Origin: Tissierellia bacterium
GTDB lineage: Bacteria > Bacillota > Clostridia > Peptostreptococcales > Acidaminobacteraceae
NCBI GenBank assembly: GCA_012520095.1
Contig: JAAYOV010000003.1
Location: forward strand, 1 to 56,017
Reading direction: 5' to 3'
DNA: 56,017 nt
Position 1 is the first letter of the stretch. Every line of letters begins with the position of its first letter. Positions 24,271 through 33,800 of the stretch are shown in pieces. Made by a program: the position numbers and the translations under genes. The notes under the pieces are model-generated. The model was not told where the DNA came from. It ran no database searches and was given only the letters and a program-made list of their open reading frames with translations.

Positions 24271-26594
24271 CACAGACTCCTCTGAATTTCCTTGATGAGG
24301 AAGGTTTCAATGATATCTCCCTCTTTAATGTCATTGTAATTCTTCAGTCCGATTCCGCACTCATAACCTGCCGCGACACTTCTTACATCGTCTTTGAATC
24401 TTTTGAGTGAAGAAACTTCTCCTTCATAGATGACGATGCCGTCGCGCACTAAGCGCACTTGCGAGCTGCGGGAAATCTTTCCTTTTTGGACATATCCTCC
24501 TGCAATCGTGCCCACGCCGGGTACGCGGAAAGTATTTCGCACTTCGATATTACCTTCGACGACTTCTTTTTGATCGGGCGAAAGCATGCCACTGAGCGCA
24601 TCGCGAACATCGTTGATAATATCATAGATGATGCGGTACGTACGAATCTCAACATTCTCTCGTTCAGCAACCGCCTGAATATTGTTGTTAGGACGGACGT
24701 TAAAACCGAGGATGACCGCCTCGGAGGCCGTGGCAAGGAGAATGTCGGCTTCCGTAATCGCCCCGACTTGTGCTCGTATGATATTGACTTCTACTTCGTC
24801 GGTATTGAGTTTTTCAAGCGACTGCTTGATGGCCTCTATCGAGCCGTGGACATCTGCTCGCAAAATGACATTGAGCGTTCGAAGCTCGCCTTCTTCCGCG
24901 CCCTCGAACAGATCGTCGAGGCTGGCCACTTTCTTCGTGGTAGAGAGTCTCTCTTTTCGCAGAAGAAGTGCATTTTCCTCTGCATAATTTCTTGCCGTCT
25001 GCTCGTCGGCCGTGACATAAATTCTGTCACCCGCCATCGGCAATTCGTTCAATCCGGTTATCTTAAAGGCACTCGAAGGACCGGCTGTCTTTATTCTCTT
25101 GCCTTTGTCATTATGCATTGTTCGAATACGACCAAAACTAGCTCCGGCAAACACGCTGTCTCCAATGGATATTGTCCCCGTTTCCAGAAGAACCGTTGCC
25201 GTATTTCCCATGCGTCTGTCGACATTGGCTTCAATAATCGTCCCTATCCCCGGACGCTTGGGGTTGGCCAAGAGTTCCTGAACTTCGGCTACCAGGAGAA
25301 TCATCTCCATCAGTTGATCGATTCCTTCGCCGGTCTTAGCAGAAACCTCTACACTAATGACATCTCCTCCCCAATCCTCGACGACGAGATCATGTTCTGT
25401 GAGCTCTTGCTTGACGCGCTGCGGATTTGCTTCCGGCTTATCCATTTTGTTGATGGCTACGATGATGGGAACATCAGCCGCCTTTGCATGGTGGATTGCC
25501 TCCACGGTTTGAGGCATAACTCCATCATCGGCGGCGATGACGAGAACGGCAATGTCTGTAATGCTGGCTCCGCGTGCGCGAAGTGTTGTAAATGCCTCAT
25601 GACCGGGGGTGTCAAGAAACACGATGCGCTTTCCTTCGTGCATCACTTCGCTTGCCCCGATATGCTGGGTAATTCCACCCGCCTCTCCCTTTGCAATTCT
25701 ACTTGAGCGAATATAGTCGAGAACAGATGTCTTTCCGTGGTCGACGTGTCCCATCACCGTCACCACAGGGGCTCGTTCAACCATATCTTCCGGCTTGTCT
25801 TCAAACTCAAACGTCTCTACCTGCTCTTCGGCCACCGTTTGTCGACGAAGAAGGCTGATATCGTATTCCATGGCGATCAGTTCCGCGCTCTCAAAGGGAA
25901 CATTTGAGTTCATCGTATACATCTCGCCCAAGGACATAGCCTTCATGATGAGATCGGTTGCCGGGCGGTGGAGCACGTCAGCAAGCTCGGCAAGCGTCAA
26001 GAAATCATCGATTTCAATCGGCTCTGTGGGCGCAAATACTTTCTCTTCCTGTGGTTTTCTGTATTGAGCACGCGTCCCTCGCTTTTTCTTTCGGAAACTT
26101 CTGCGAACCTCGGGTTTATCCTCTTCTATCGGCTCGGCCTGCACCTGTACAGCGGGGCGTCTCTTAGGCCTTGCAGATCCTTTGGGAGAAGCGGTTTTTC
26201 CCTTTGCAGCAGGTTTCTTCGCGGATTTCGGGCGCTCGCGTTCTTCCTCTTCTATCTCAATTTCTGTTGCTTTTTTCGCCGTTTTCTTGCGGGCCCGAGG
26301 CGGTTTTTTCGCCTTTTCAAGCTCCTCCACCTTCACCTCTTCCTCAACAACCGGCTCTTCCTTCTTTTTGCGCGCCTGTTTTGGTTCTTCCTGCACGATC
26401 GGCTGAGGCGCTGTAGGCGGCAGATCGATTACGACATCAGGATTTAAAAAGTCCAAGAATTTTTGATGCTCCTCTTCCGAAAGCACCGACATATGGTTTG
26501 CTACTTTGATTCCCAGGCGATCTAATTTCGTAATCAAATTTTTACTGGTCATTTTGAACTGTTTTGCCAGTTCATATACTCGAATTTTCGTCAA
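24270..26594 (-). CDS. infB: Translation initiation factor IF-2
   Basis: A 774-residue GTPase that brings initiator tRNA to the ribosome. IF2 N-domain at the start ([19 protein letters not shown]), then a long lysine, alanine and glutamate-rich linker to about 170, a second N-domain, and the G domain: [40 protein letters not shown]-terminal domains follow. Start is TTG 26594 with AGGAGGTG upstream; the apparent longer reading lies inside ylxQ. It overlaps ylxQ by 23 bases. Confidence 0.97.
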   Translation of the reverse strand: MTKIRVYELAKQFKMTSKNLITKLDRLGIKVANHMSVLSEEEHQKFLDFLNPDVVIDLPPTAPQPIVQEEPKQARKKKEEPVVEEEVKVEELEKAKKPPRARKKTAKKATEIEIEEEERERPKSAKKPAAKGKTASPKGSARPKRRPAVQVQAEPIEEDKPEVRRSFRKKKRGTRAQYRKPQEEKVFAPTEPIEIDDFLTLAELADVLHRPATDLIMKAMSLGEMYTMNSNVPFESAELIAMEYDISLLRRQTVAEEQVETFEFEDKPEDMVERAPVVTVMGHVDHGKTSVLDYIRSSRIAKGEAGGITQHIGASEVMHEGKRIVFLDTPGHEAFTTLRARGASITDIAVLVIAADDGVMPQTVEAIHHAKAADVPIIVAINKMDKPEANPQRVKQELTEHDLVVEDWGGDVISVEVSAKTGEGIDQLMEMILLVAEVQELLANPKRPGIGTIIEANVDRRMGNTATVLLETGTISIGDSVFAGASFGRIRTMHNDKGKRIKTAGPSSAFKITGLNELPMAGDRIYVTADEQTARNYAEENALLLRKERLSTTKKVASLDDLFEGAEEGELRTLNVILRADVHGSIEAIKQSLEKLNTDEVEVNIIRAQVGAITEADILLATASEAVILGFNVRPNNNIQAVAERENVEIRTYRIIYDIINDVRDALSGMLSPDQKEVVEGNIEVRNTFRVPGVGTIAGGYVQKGKISRSSQVRLVRDGIVIYEGEVSSLKRFKDDVRSVAAGYECGIGLKNYNDIKEGDIIETFLIKEIQRSL

Positions 26595-26895
26595 CAGACA
26601 CCTCCTGCTCTGAAAACTCCAGCATGGCTTCTGCCATGATGGGATCGGTAATTCCAATGATATGCCGGTTCGTTTTTCCGATAACGCGGCTGATTTGTTC
26701 GGCAGTGTACGCCTGTATCACAGGAATATCCCTTGTATGGATCAGTCGCTCCAGAGCGTTGCGGCTAATCTCCTTTGATGCGATCAGGAGCACGACTTTG
26801 TGCTCGCTGAGACCTCTTTCAACACTTCTTCTTCCGCTGAGCAACTTTCGGCTCTTTGCGGCAAATCCCAACAGGGACAGTACTTTATCCTTCAT
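26572..26895 (-). CDS. ylxQ: L7Ae-family RNA-binding protein YlxQ
   Basis: A 107-residue protein of the L7Ae/L30e fold, normally binding kink-turn RNA; its exact target in bacteria is uncertain. KVLSLLGFAAKSRKLLSGR and VVLLIASKEISRNALERLIH are typical. ATG 26895 is chosen since MKDKVLSLLGFA is the expected start; the longer reading lies inside ylxR. It overlaps ylxR by 11 bases and infB by 23, in the nusA operon. Confidence 0.92.
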   Translation of the reverse strand: MKDKVLSLLGFAAKSRKLLSGRRSVERGLSEHKVVLLIASKEISRNALERLIHTRDIPVIQAYTAEQISRVIGKTNRHIIGITDPIMAEAMLEFSEQEVSVDENSSI

Positions 26896-27151
26896 CCAGT
26901 TCCTCGCTGAGCGTGTCATATACTTCCTCCGGTATAGAAGCAGAAAGTGCTCTTTCGAGGCTTCTACGCTTTTTTGCCATCTGCAGGCAATCCGCCTTCG
27001 GATGAATATATGCACCTCTCCCGTTCATTTTTCCGGTCGGGTCGACATGAATCTCTCCGCCGCTCTGACGGACGATGCGAACTAATTCTTTTTTAGGGGA
27101 CTGTTCATTGCATCCGACACATTTCCTCATGGGAATCTTTCGTACTCTCAA
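26885..27151 (-). CDS. ylxR: YlxR (DUF448) RNA-binding protein
   Basis: An 88-residue small protein of the nusA-infB operon. The signature RKIPMRKCVGCNEQSPKKEL near the N-terminus, DPTGKMNGRGAYIHPKADC in the middle and a helical C-terminus are those of DUF448. It is thought to bind RNA or act in gene regulation; the function is not firmly set. Start is TTG 27151 with GGAG nine bases before; an ATG seven codons later is a less likely alternative. Confidence 0.93.
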   Translation of the reverse strand: MRVRKIPMRKCVGCNEQSPKKELVRIVRQSGGEIHVDPTGKMNGRGAYIHPKADCLQMAKKRRSLERALSASIPEEVYDTLSEELDEG

Positions 27152-27154
27152 CGG

Positions 27155-28192
27155 CTACTCCTCTTCTTCTAACGCCGACTCGCTGACGATGTCAATTTTA
27201 AACCCGGTCAGTTTTGCAGCCAGCCTTGCATTCTGTCCTTCTTTTCCGATAGCAAGGCTCAGCTGATAGTCCGGAACGACGACTCTGACATTTTTCTCCG
27301 TAAGAAAATCGACTCGGGTCACTTTGGCCGGACTGAGAGCATTGACAATGTATTGTGCATCATCATCTGTATATTCGACGATATCAATCTTCTCTCCGCC
27401 GAGTTCATCGACAATTGATGCCACTCGCGTCCCCTTGGGGCCTACACACGCTCCGACAGGATCGAGATCTTCCGATCGGCTGAAAACGGAGATCTTCGTC
27501 CTTGAACCGGCTTCTCTGGCAATCGAGCGGATCAAGACCTCTCCATCATTGATCTCAGGAATCTCAAGTTCAAACAGACGGCGAATGAGCCCGGGATGAG
27601 TTCGAGACAAAACAATTTCTGGAGCTTTTGTCTCTTCTTTTACTTGTGCAATATAGCAGCGGAATCGAGCTCCGACACGATATCTTTCTCCGGGAATCTG
27701 CTCCTTTGGAGGAAGCGTAGCTTCCGCTTTACCCAGATTAAAGTAAACAACGCGATTGCTTATTCGCTGGATCTGTGCGTAGATCAGCTCATTTTCTCTC
27801 GCCTTAAACTCTTCGTAAATGCTGCTTCGCTCCGCCTCTCGGATGCGTTGGACGACAACCTGTTTTGCCGCCATAGCGCTGATGCGCCCGAAATCTTCAG
27901 GAGACTCTCTTCGCTCCACAACATCGTCAAGCTCATACATGACATCAATCTCTTTGGCATCTTCTAAAGAAATCTCATTTTCAGGCTGGATCACTTTTTC
28001 TACAACGCGGTAGCGGCTGTACACTTGAATCTCACCGGTCTCTCGATCAAATTCAATTCGAGCGACGCGATTGGAGCCGAAGTTTTTCTTAAACGCCGTC
28101 ACAAGAGCCGCCTGGATCGACTCAAAAAGCACATCTTCAGGGATTTCCCTCGTTGTGGCAATCGTTCGGATGACATCTACAATATTGTCCAT
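27155..28192 (-). CDS. nusA: Transcription termination/antitermination factor NusA
   Basis: A 345-residue RNA-polymerase-binding factor. N-terminal domain (EDVLFESIQAALVTAFKKNF), S1 domain from about residue 130 (ERSSIYEEFKARENELIYAQ), then two KH domains (DPVGACVGPKGTRVASIVDE and VRVVVPDYQLSLAIGKEGQNARLAAKLTG). There are no acidic C-terminal repeats, as usual in Firmicutes. It lies 8 bases after rimP and 3 before ylxR; the whole rimP to ribF block is probably one transcript. Confidence 0.97.
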   Translation of the reverse strand: MDNIVDVIRTIATTREIPEDVLFESIQAALVTAFKKNFGSNRVARIEFDRETGEIQVYSRYRVVEKVIQPENEISLEDAKEIDVMYELDDVVERRESPEDFGRISAMAAKQVVVQRIREAERSSIYEEFKARENELIYAQIQRISNRVVYFNLGKAEATLPPKEQIPGERYRVGARFRCYIAQVKEETKAPEIVLSRTHPGLIRRLFELEIPEINDGEVLIRSIAREAGSRTKISVFSRSEDLDPVGACVGPKGTRVASIVDELGGEKIDIVEYTDDDAQYIVNALSPAKVTRVDFLTEKNVRVVVPDYQLSLAIGKEGQNARLAAKLTGFKIDIVSESALEEEE

Positions 28193-28200
28193 TCTAACCT

Positions 28201-28671
28201 CTATACTTCCAAAATATTCTTCACGCGTTTGATCCGGTCCATCGACAGCTCTATCTCTTCACCTGTCGCCTCATCGATCATTCGCAATACATCATTTTCT
28301 TTAGCTAAAAGTTTTCCGGTGATGAGTTTCTGTCCATCGAACATCTGATTGAGGATTACATTTACTCGATGCCCTTTAAAGCGAATAAAATCACTCTCAT
28401 GTTTGAACACACGCTCCGCTCCGGGAGAAGTGACCTCGAGGAAGTATTTTTCCTTCACAGGGTCCAGTTCGTCCAGGCGCTTGCTCAAAAATCTGCTGAT
28501 CTTCTCGCAGTCGTTGACAGAAAATCCTCCCGAAGGTCTGTCAGCGGCCACCCTCAGATACCGTCTTCCGGACTCTTTAATAAATACCACACTGTAAAGC
28601 TCATAGCCCTCTTTTTCAAAGAAAGGGAGGAGTATTTCTTCTACCAGATGCGGCACGCCTTTTCTCTTCAT
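28201..28671 (-). CDS. rimP: Ribosome maturation factor RimP
   Basis: A 156-residue 30S maturation factor. Typical motifs: LPFFEKEGYELYSVVFIKE, GGFSVNDCEKISRFLSKRLD, FLEVTSPGAERVFKHESDF. ATG 28671 is chosen because GAGGAAAGG lies upstream; an upstream in-frame reading crosses the leader hairpin. First gene of the nusA operon, with a promoter and hairpin in its leader. Confidence 0.94.
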   Translation of the reverse strand: MKRKGVPHLVEEILLPFFEKEGYELYSVVFIKESGRRYLRVAADRPSGGFSVNDCEKISRFLSKRLDELDPVKEKYFLEVTSPGAERVFKHESDFIRFKGHRVNVILNQMFDGQKLITGKLLAKENDVLRMIDEATGEEIELSMDRIKRVKNILEV

Positions 28672-28698
28672 ACGCCTTTCCTCACACATTATGAATGA

Positions 28699-28720
28699 AA
28701 GAGTGGCGGGGGCCACTCTT
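28699..28720 (-). promoter_or_regulatory. Leader hairpin upstream of rimP-nusA
   Basis: Minus strand: AAGAGTGGC pairs perfectly with GCCACTCTT around a CCCC loop, followed by TCATTCATAATG. It lies between the predicted promoter and the rimP start, so it is in the transcript leader. The T-tract is weak, so it may be a partial attenuator, a pause site or an RNA-stability element for the nusA operon. Confidence 0.65.
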
Positions 28721-28744
28721 CCAACAAGTTCTTAGTTACATCTT

Positions 28745-28773
28745 ATCCTAACATAATTAGTGATACTTGACAA
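28745..28773 (-). promoter_or_regulatory. Predicted promoter of the rimP-nusA-infB operon
   Basis: Minus-strand TTGTCA (28768-28773), 17-base spacer, TAGGAT (28745-28750). It lies between the M42 peptidase stop and the rimP leader hairpin. This is the most likely start of the long transcript down to ribF and marR. Confidence 0.6.
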
Positions 28774-28814
28774 GATGGAATATAACACAATCATACCATC
28801 GCGATAAACCGTCT

Positions 28815-29864
28815 CTACAGCGCCCCCTCAGAAGCGAGGAGATATGCTACAAGCAGCAAAAAAGCATTCTCAGCCCCTTCGATATTCATCCTTTCATAGC
28901 TATGAGAGGCGTATACTCCCGGTCCGAAAGCGGCATGCCTGATGTCCCAGCCCGAGTGAAGAGCGGCTGAAGCGTCGGATACATAACCGGTATAGCTGTC
29001 TACGGCATATGTAATAGACTTCTCCTCGCACAGGCTGATCAGCTCTTTTAGGATCTGATGGTCATACGGCCCGTGGCTGTCTCCTGCGATGATCGACACC
29101 TTTGTCTCATCTCCGTCAAGCCCGACACCGACACATCCCATATCAATGGCGAGAAGTTCTACAATGTCGTCCGGGAGCCCGGAACCGATCCCGTGGAGGA
29201 CTTCTTCAAAGACGCTGAAAGCGATGTATGTCTTGCGTTTGAGAGGAAGTTTTTGATCAAGGACATACTTTACAAATGTCATCAGAAGCGCCACGCCCAT
29301 CTTGTCGTCAAGAAATCGGGACTTGATAAAACCGTCGGAAGAAATGCGAAAACGGGGCTCTATGGAGACCATGTCACCGTGGCGGATGCCGAGGCCGACC
29401 GCGTCTTCTCTCGATGACACATGTTTGTCGAGCACCACCTCAAGATTTTTTTCGAAGGTGCGCACAACATTGTACTCTTTGTTTACATGAGTGGATGCGT
29501 TTTCGATGAGAATAGTCCCCTCATAATCACCGTCGAATTTCGTGTGAACGATGACATTTTCGCCCTCGACATTATTGGGGTTGAGCCCTCCCACCGGCCT
29601 GATGCGAAGTCTCCCGTCAGATAGAATCTCCTTTACCTGAGCGCCAAGTGTGTCAAGATGGGCGACCACCATTATAGGATCTCCATTACCTCCCAGAGTA
29701 AAGTAGATATCCCCTTTGTTCGTGCGCTGATACTCAAGCCCCATTTCATCTAAAGCTCCGCACATATACGAAATTATCTCTTCACACATGCCGGTTGGGC
29801 TTGGAATAGAAATTAACTTCTCCAACTGCTCAATATAATAGTTTTGATATGAATCAAAAATCAT
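28815..29864 (-). CDS. M42-family metallo-aminopeptidase
   Basis: A 349-residue cocatalytic zinc peptidase (PepA/YsdC/FrvX-like, glutamyl or broad aminopeptidase). Visible parts: VVAHLDTLGAQVKE with a metal histidine, IKSRFLDDKMGVALLM with the bridging aspartate, FSVFEEVLHGIGSG with the catalytic glutamate pair, LLAIDMGCVGVG with an aspartate ligand, and YASHSYERM near the C-terminus with the last histidine. It is cytoplasmic with no signal sequence. AGAAGGGATAAA precedes the ATG. It is not an expected member of either neighbouring cluster; substrate specificity is not visible. Confidence 0.9.
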   Translation of the reverse strand: MIFDSYQNYYIEQLEKLISIPSPTGMCEEIISYMCGALDEMGLEYQRTNKGDIYFTLGGNGDPIMVVAHLDTLGAQVKEILSDGRLRIRPVGGLNPNNVEGENVIVHTKFDGDYEGTILIENASTHVNKEYNVVRTFEKNLEVVLDKHVSSREDAVGLGIRHGDMVSIEPRFRISSDGFIKSRFLDDKMGVALLMTFVKYVLDQKLPLKRKTYIAFSVFEEVLHGIGSGLPDDIVELLAIDMGCVGVGLDGDETKVSIIAGDSHGPYDHQILKELISLCEEKSITYAVDSYTGYVSDASAALHSGWDIRHAAFGPGVYASHSYERMNIEGAENAFLLLVAYLLASEGAL

Positions 29865-29969
29865 TTTATCCCTTCTTTCAGAATTTTATTTCATAGTAAA
29901 TATAGCCAAAACCACTTGCTCACTAAGACAAACAGAGGAACCGGAGCATCTAATTCAGAAAAAACATCT

Positions 29970-30644
29970 CTACTCAGACTCCTCCATTTCGATTCTCAAA
30001 TCATCAATCGGCGCAAGTGAAAACGCCTCTGTTCGATCACAGAACACGACTATCCGCTCACGAATGCTGTATGTACAGGTGTAAAGCACAAGATCATGTC
30101 CGCTATTTTGAACGGCTTCCACCTCTGTTGGCTTCAACGTACAGATCTTCACGACTTTATAGTAATTTTCGATCCCGTCCATATCTACAAAAAAGACGCC
30201 GGCTCCGATTTCAACATCAAAAAGAGGTCCGAAATGGCTGTCATAGTGATGGGCGGCAATTACAAAATCATCCGTCCTTGAGGAGCCGAATTGTCGGCAA
30301 GGAGCAATTTTGAGTCTTTCATAGTCCCACTCCGACATCACCGGAAGTTCCATTTTAAGATCGGGAATAAATAAATAGCCCACATAGCCATAGCCTTCAA
30401 TCTCCACGACAGGCATCTTCGGTGAAAGAACCGTCTCTTGCACATCCGGCGACTCATTAAATCTCTGCGCAGCATCTGTTTTCCCGGCATTGAGATAGGC
30501 TTTCACGTCTCCAAGAAGGCTTTGCGCTTCCTTCCCTGCTCGTACATCCTCAAAGCAATTATACGCGAAAAGAGATAGTGCTGAAAAAATCAACACCATC
30601 CCTGCAATCAAAAAGAATATGCCTGTTTTTTTAGGCTTTTTCAT
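29970..30644 (-). CDS. Sortase (class D-like)
   Basis: A 224-residue transpeptidase that would attach surface proteins to the cell wall. It has an N-terminal membrane anchor (IFFLIAGMVLIFSALSLFAY, about residues 9-28), then an extracytoplasmic sortase domain: catalytic histidine in FVIAAHHYDSHFGPLFD, catalytic cysteine in LVLYTCTYS and arginine in RIVVFCDR. The fold start YVGYLFIPDLKMELPVM is typical. No LPxTG substrate or pilin is encoded in the window, so it is likely a housekeeping or dispersed sortase. The exact class is by impression only. Confidence 0.88.
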   Translation of the reverse strand: MKKPKKTGIFFLIAGMVLIFSALSLFAYNCFEDVRAGKEAQSLLGDVKAYLNAGKTDAAQRFNESPDVQETVLSPKMPVVEIEGYGYVGYLFIPDLKMELPVMSEWDYERLKIAPCRQFGSSRTDDFVIAAHHYDSHFGPLFDVEIGAGVFFVDMDGIENYYKVVKICTLKPTEVEAVQNSGHDLVLYTCTYSIRERIVVFCDRTEAFSLAPIDDLRIEMEESE

Positions 30645-30710
30645 TCTTTCGCCTCTTTACGTATATGCTTTACTTTGCCTATTTGAAAACCTTGCTCGTG
30701 CTTGGCAACC

Positions 30711-30719
30711 ATGATACCA
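30711..30719 (-). promoter_or_regulatory. Possible extended -10 promoter of the sortase gene
   Basis: Minus-strand TGGTATCAT, about 67 bases before the sortase start, matches an extended -10. No good -35 is seen. The remaining sequence between polC and the sortase gene (30645-30832) shows no gene or clear terminator. Confidence 0.35.
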
Positions 30720-30832
30720 CATACAATACTAGATTTCGATGGGGCTTCTCCGGATATTTGAAAGATTACAGACAGCTCCGCTACGACAATCTGCTAAGCG
30801 CTAAGAACACCAAGTCGGATAAATCTCTTCGT

Positions 30833-33800
30833 TTATAAAAAGCTGAAGATGTCGAGTTGGTTTGTCTCGCTTAAATCCTCTAACATTGCGAGATTGCGAA
30901 GAGCTTCTATTGCCGTCTTATTGAGTTTGGCTCGCGCGCTGAGGTCTTCAATAGAAAGGAATTCCCCTTCTTCTCTCACTTCTGCAATGGCCTGCGCTGC
31001 ATTTTCACCCACTCCTGCGATCGAGCGAAGCGGCGGAAGAACCTTTCCGTCCTCGAGCAGAAATTTATGGGGATGCGAAGCATAGAGTTTGGGGGTTGCA
31101 AAATCGAGTCCTCTCGCATACATCTCATAGACGACTTCGATGAGGGCAAGAGATTCACTCTCTTTATCTTTTCCTCTACTCTCTTCTCTGGGCGCCAGCA
31201 ACTCTTCTAAAGCCGCATCGAGTCCTCTGCACATGCGTGCTGTATCAAACGTATCGACCTTCGTGCTGAAATACGCCGCATAAAAAGCTGCCGGTGCATG
31301 GAGTTTGTACCAGGCGATGCGAAAACCGTTGAGCACATAGGCGACTGCATGGGCTTTGGGAAACATATAGCCCATCTTGTTGCATGAATCGATGTACCAC
31401 TGATCAATTCCCGCTTCCTGCATGGCGCAGATTTCCTCTTCCGTAAGTCTGGTCCCTCCCTTGACCTTGCCCATGATATCAAAGGACATAGCGCGAGAAA
31501 GACCCTTTTGCTGACAATAGATCATGATCTGCTCTCGCGTCGCGATGACATGTTTGAAGTCGACCGTGCCGTCTCGGACAAGTTCCTGAGCATTTCCCGC
31601 CCAAACATTGCTTCCATGACTGAGCCCTGATACGCGAACGAGATCTTCAATCCCTGAAATGTGAACTTCGTTTAAAATTCCTCGGGTGAAAACCGTGCCG
31701 AACTCGGGTACACCGAGTGTCCCCTTTCCGAGAGACCATCTATAATCCTTCAGTCCAAGCACATCGACACCGTTAAAAAGACGTAGGACTTCTTTGTCGC
31801 GCAGAGATATGTCATGAGGTGAATAGCCCGAGAGCACCTCCAAGTCGTGCAGGAGCGTCGGAACATCATGCCCGAGGATGTCGAGCTTCATCAGCCTCCC
31901 TTTTAGCGCATCATAATCAAAGTGCGTCGTAATGACACCGCTTGCTGCGTTATGCGCCGGATATTGAATAGGAGTAAACTCATAGATCGATACACCTCGC
32001 GGAATCGTGATGATCCCGGCCGGATGCTGTCCTGTGCTTCTTCTAATTCCCTCAAGCCGGGAGCTGATTCGGTTGATCTCCGGCTCCGGAAGAGTCTTTC
32101 CTCTCGCTTCAAAATACGATTTCGTATACCCATAGGCGGTTCTGTCTTTGATCGCACTGACCGTGCCGCCCTTAAAGACCAAGTCTTCACCGAAGAGCTC
32201 GCCCGTGTACGCTTGTATCTGCAGCTGAATAGCGGGTGAAAAGTTGAGATCGATGTCGGGCTCTTTGTTTCCGTCGAATCCTATGAATGACTCAAAGGGG
32301 ATATTGAATCCGTCTTGATACATCCATTTGCCGCAACCGGGACATCGTTTTTCAGGCATGTCAAATCCGTTCTCCACACCCGGATCTTCATTGAATTCAA
32401 AATATGCACATTCGCTACAAGCGTAGTGAGCAGGAAGGGGATTTACCTCCGTAATTCCAGCCATCGTGGCGGCAAAAGAGGATCCTACACTTCCGCGGCT
32501 TCCAACGATAAATCCCATTTCCTCAGAACGGATGACGAGTTTTCTCGCTGCGATATAGAGCACCGCATAGCCGTTTCCGATGATCCCCTGCAGTTCATCG
32601 TCTAAACGCTCACGCACAGGTTCAGGAAGTGGTTTGCCATATATTGACTCCGCCTTTTCAAAGCAAATCTCCTTTAAAAGTTCATCGCTGTTGTCGATCG
32701 TGGGCGGATACTTTCCCTTTTTCAGCGGCTGAAGCTGAGGAATTGCATCGGAAATCTTTTTTGGATTGTCGATGACGATCTCTCTCGCCCTCTCCTCACC
32801 CAGGAAAGCAAACGCGCGGAGCATCTCCCCCGTGCGAAGGAATGCATGGCCCGCCCTTGTTTCCAGCGAATATCCCCTCTTTTGCCCTTCGCGAACAATA
32901 TTTCTATAGAGATAATCCTCTCGATCCAGATATCGGCTGTGGGTTGTGGCCACAATCGGAATCTCAAGACTATCGGCTACATCGCGGATACGCAGTTGGA
33001 TCTCCACAATATCGTCCATACTTCTCACATTCTCACGATCGATAAGTACGTGATGAGAAACGGAAGGTTGGAGTTCAATATAATCATAGAGCGAGGCAAT
33101 ACTTTGAAGCCTCTCCATCGGCTCGCCGTTGAACACCGCTTCAAAGAGCTCTCCGGTGCCGTCGCCGCTGCCGAGAAGGAAATGATCGCCGAGCGTCCGC
33201 AGACGGCTCTTTGGGATGGCCGGACCTCTCCTGTCGAGATGGTTCAGGTTGGCATCGCTCAGCAGCTCGTAGAGAATGGGAAAAGCCCCTTCTTTTGCCG
33301 CAAGAAGCGTAAACGTATACTTTCGCGAACTGATGAGATAAAACGCATCGTCCGCCAGTGCATTGAGTTCTGAAAACGTGCGAATTCCTTCATGGTGATA
33401 GCGCATCAAGATAGAGCTGAGAATTCTCCCACAGACCATGGCATCATCGAGCGCCCTGTGATGCTGCGTCTGCTTGATCTTGAGCTCTCTTGCCATGCGC
33501 TTGAGATTGTGTGTTCTCAGTTCCGGATGAGATAAATAACTGAGGGCCAAGGTATCGACCGTCTGATTTGTAAAGTCTCTGCCAATGGAGCGAAGTCCCT
33601 CTCGAAGAAAAGAGCTGTCAAAATCACTGTTATGAGCAGCAATCGGGGCATCCCCGATAAAATCCATAAGTTTGTTTAGCGAGTCTTCCAGAGAGGGAGC
33701 GCCATCGACCATGGCCTGCGTAATACCGGTCAGTTTTGTCGTGAATTCCGGGATCAGCTGATTCGGCCTCACAAAGGTCGAAAATGTATCTACAATTTCG

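Noticed and set aside
24459-25706. 415-codon plus-strand reading frame
   Set aside because: It lies opposite the G domain of infB, has no ribosome-binding site or recognisable domain, and is an antisense shadow.
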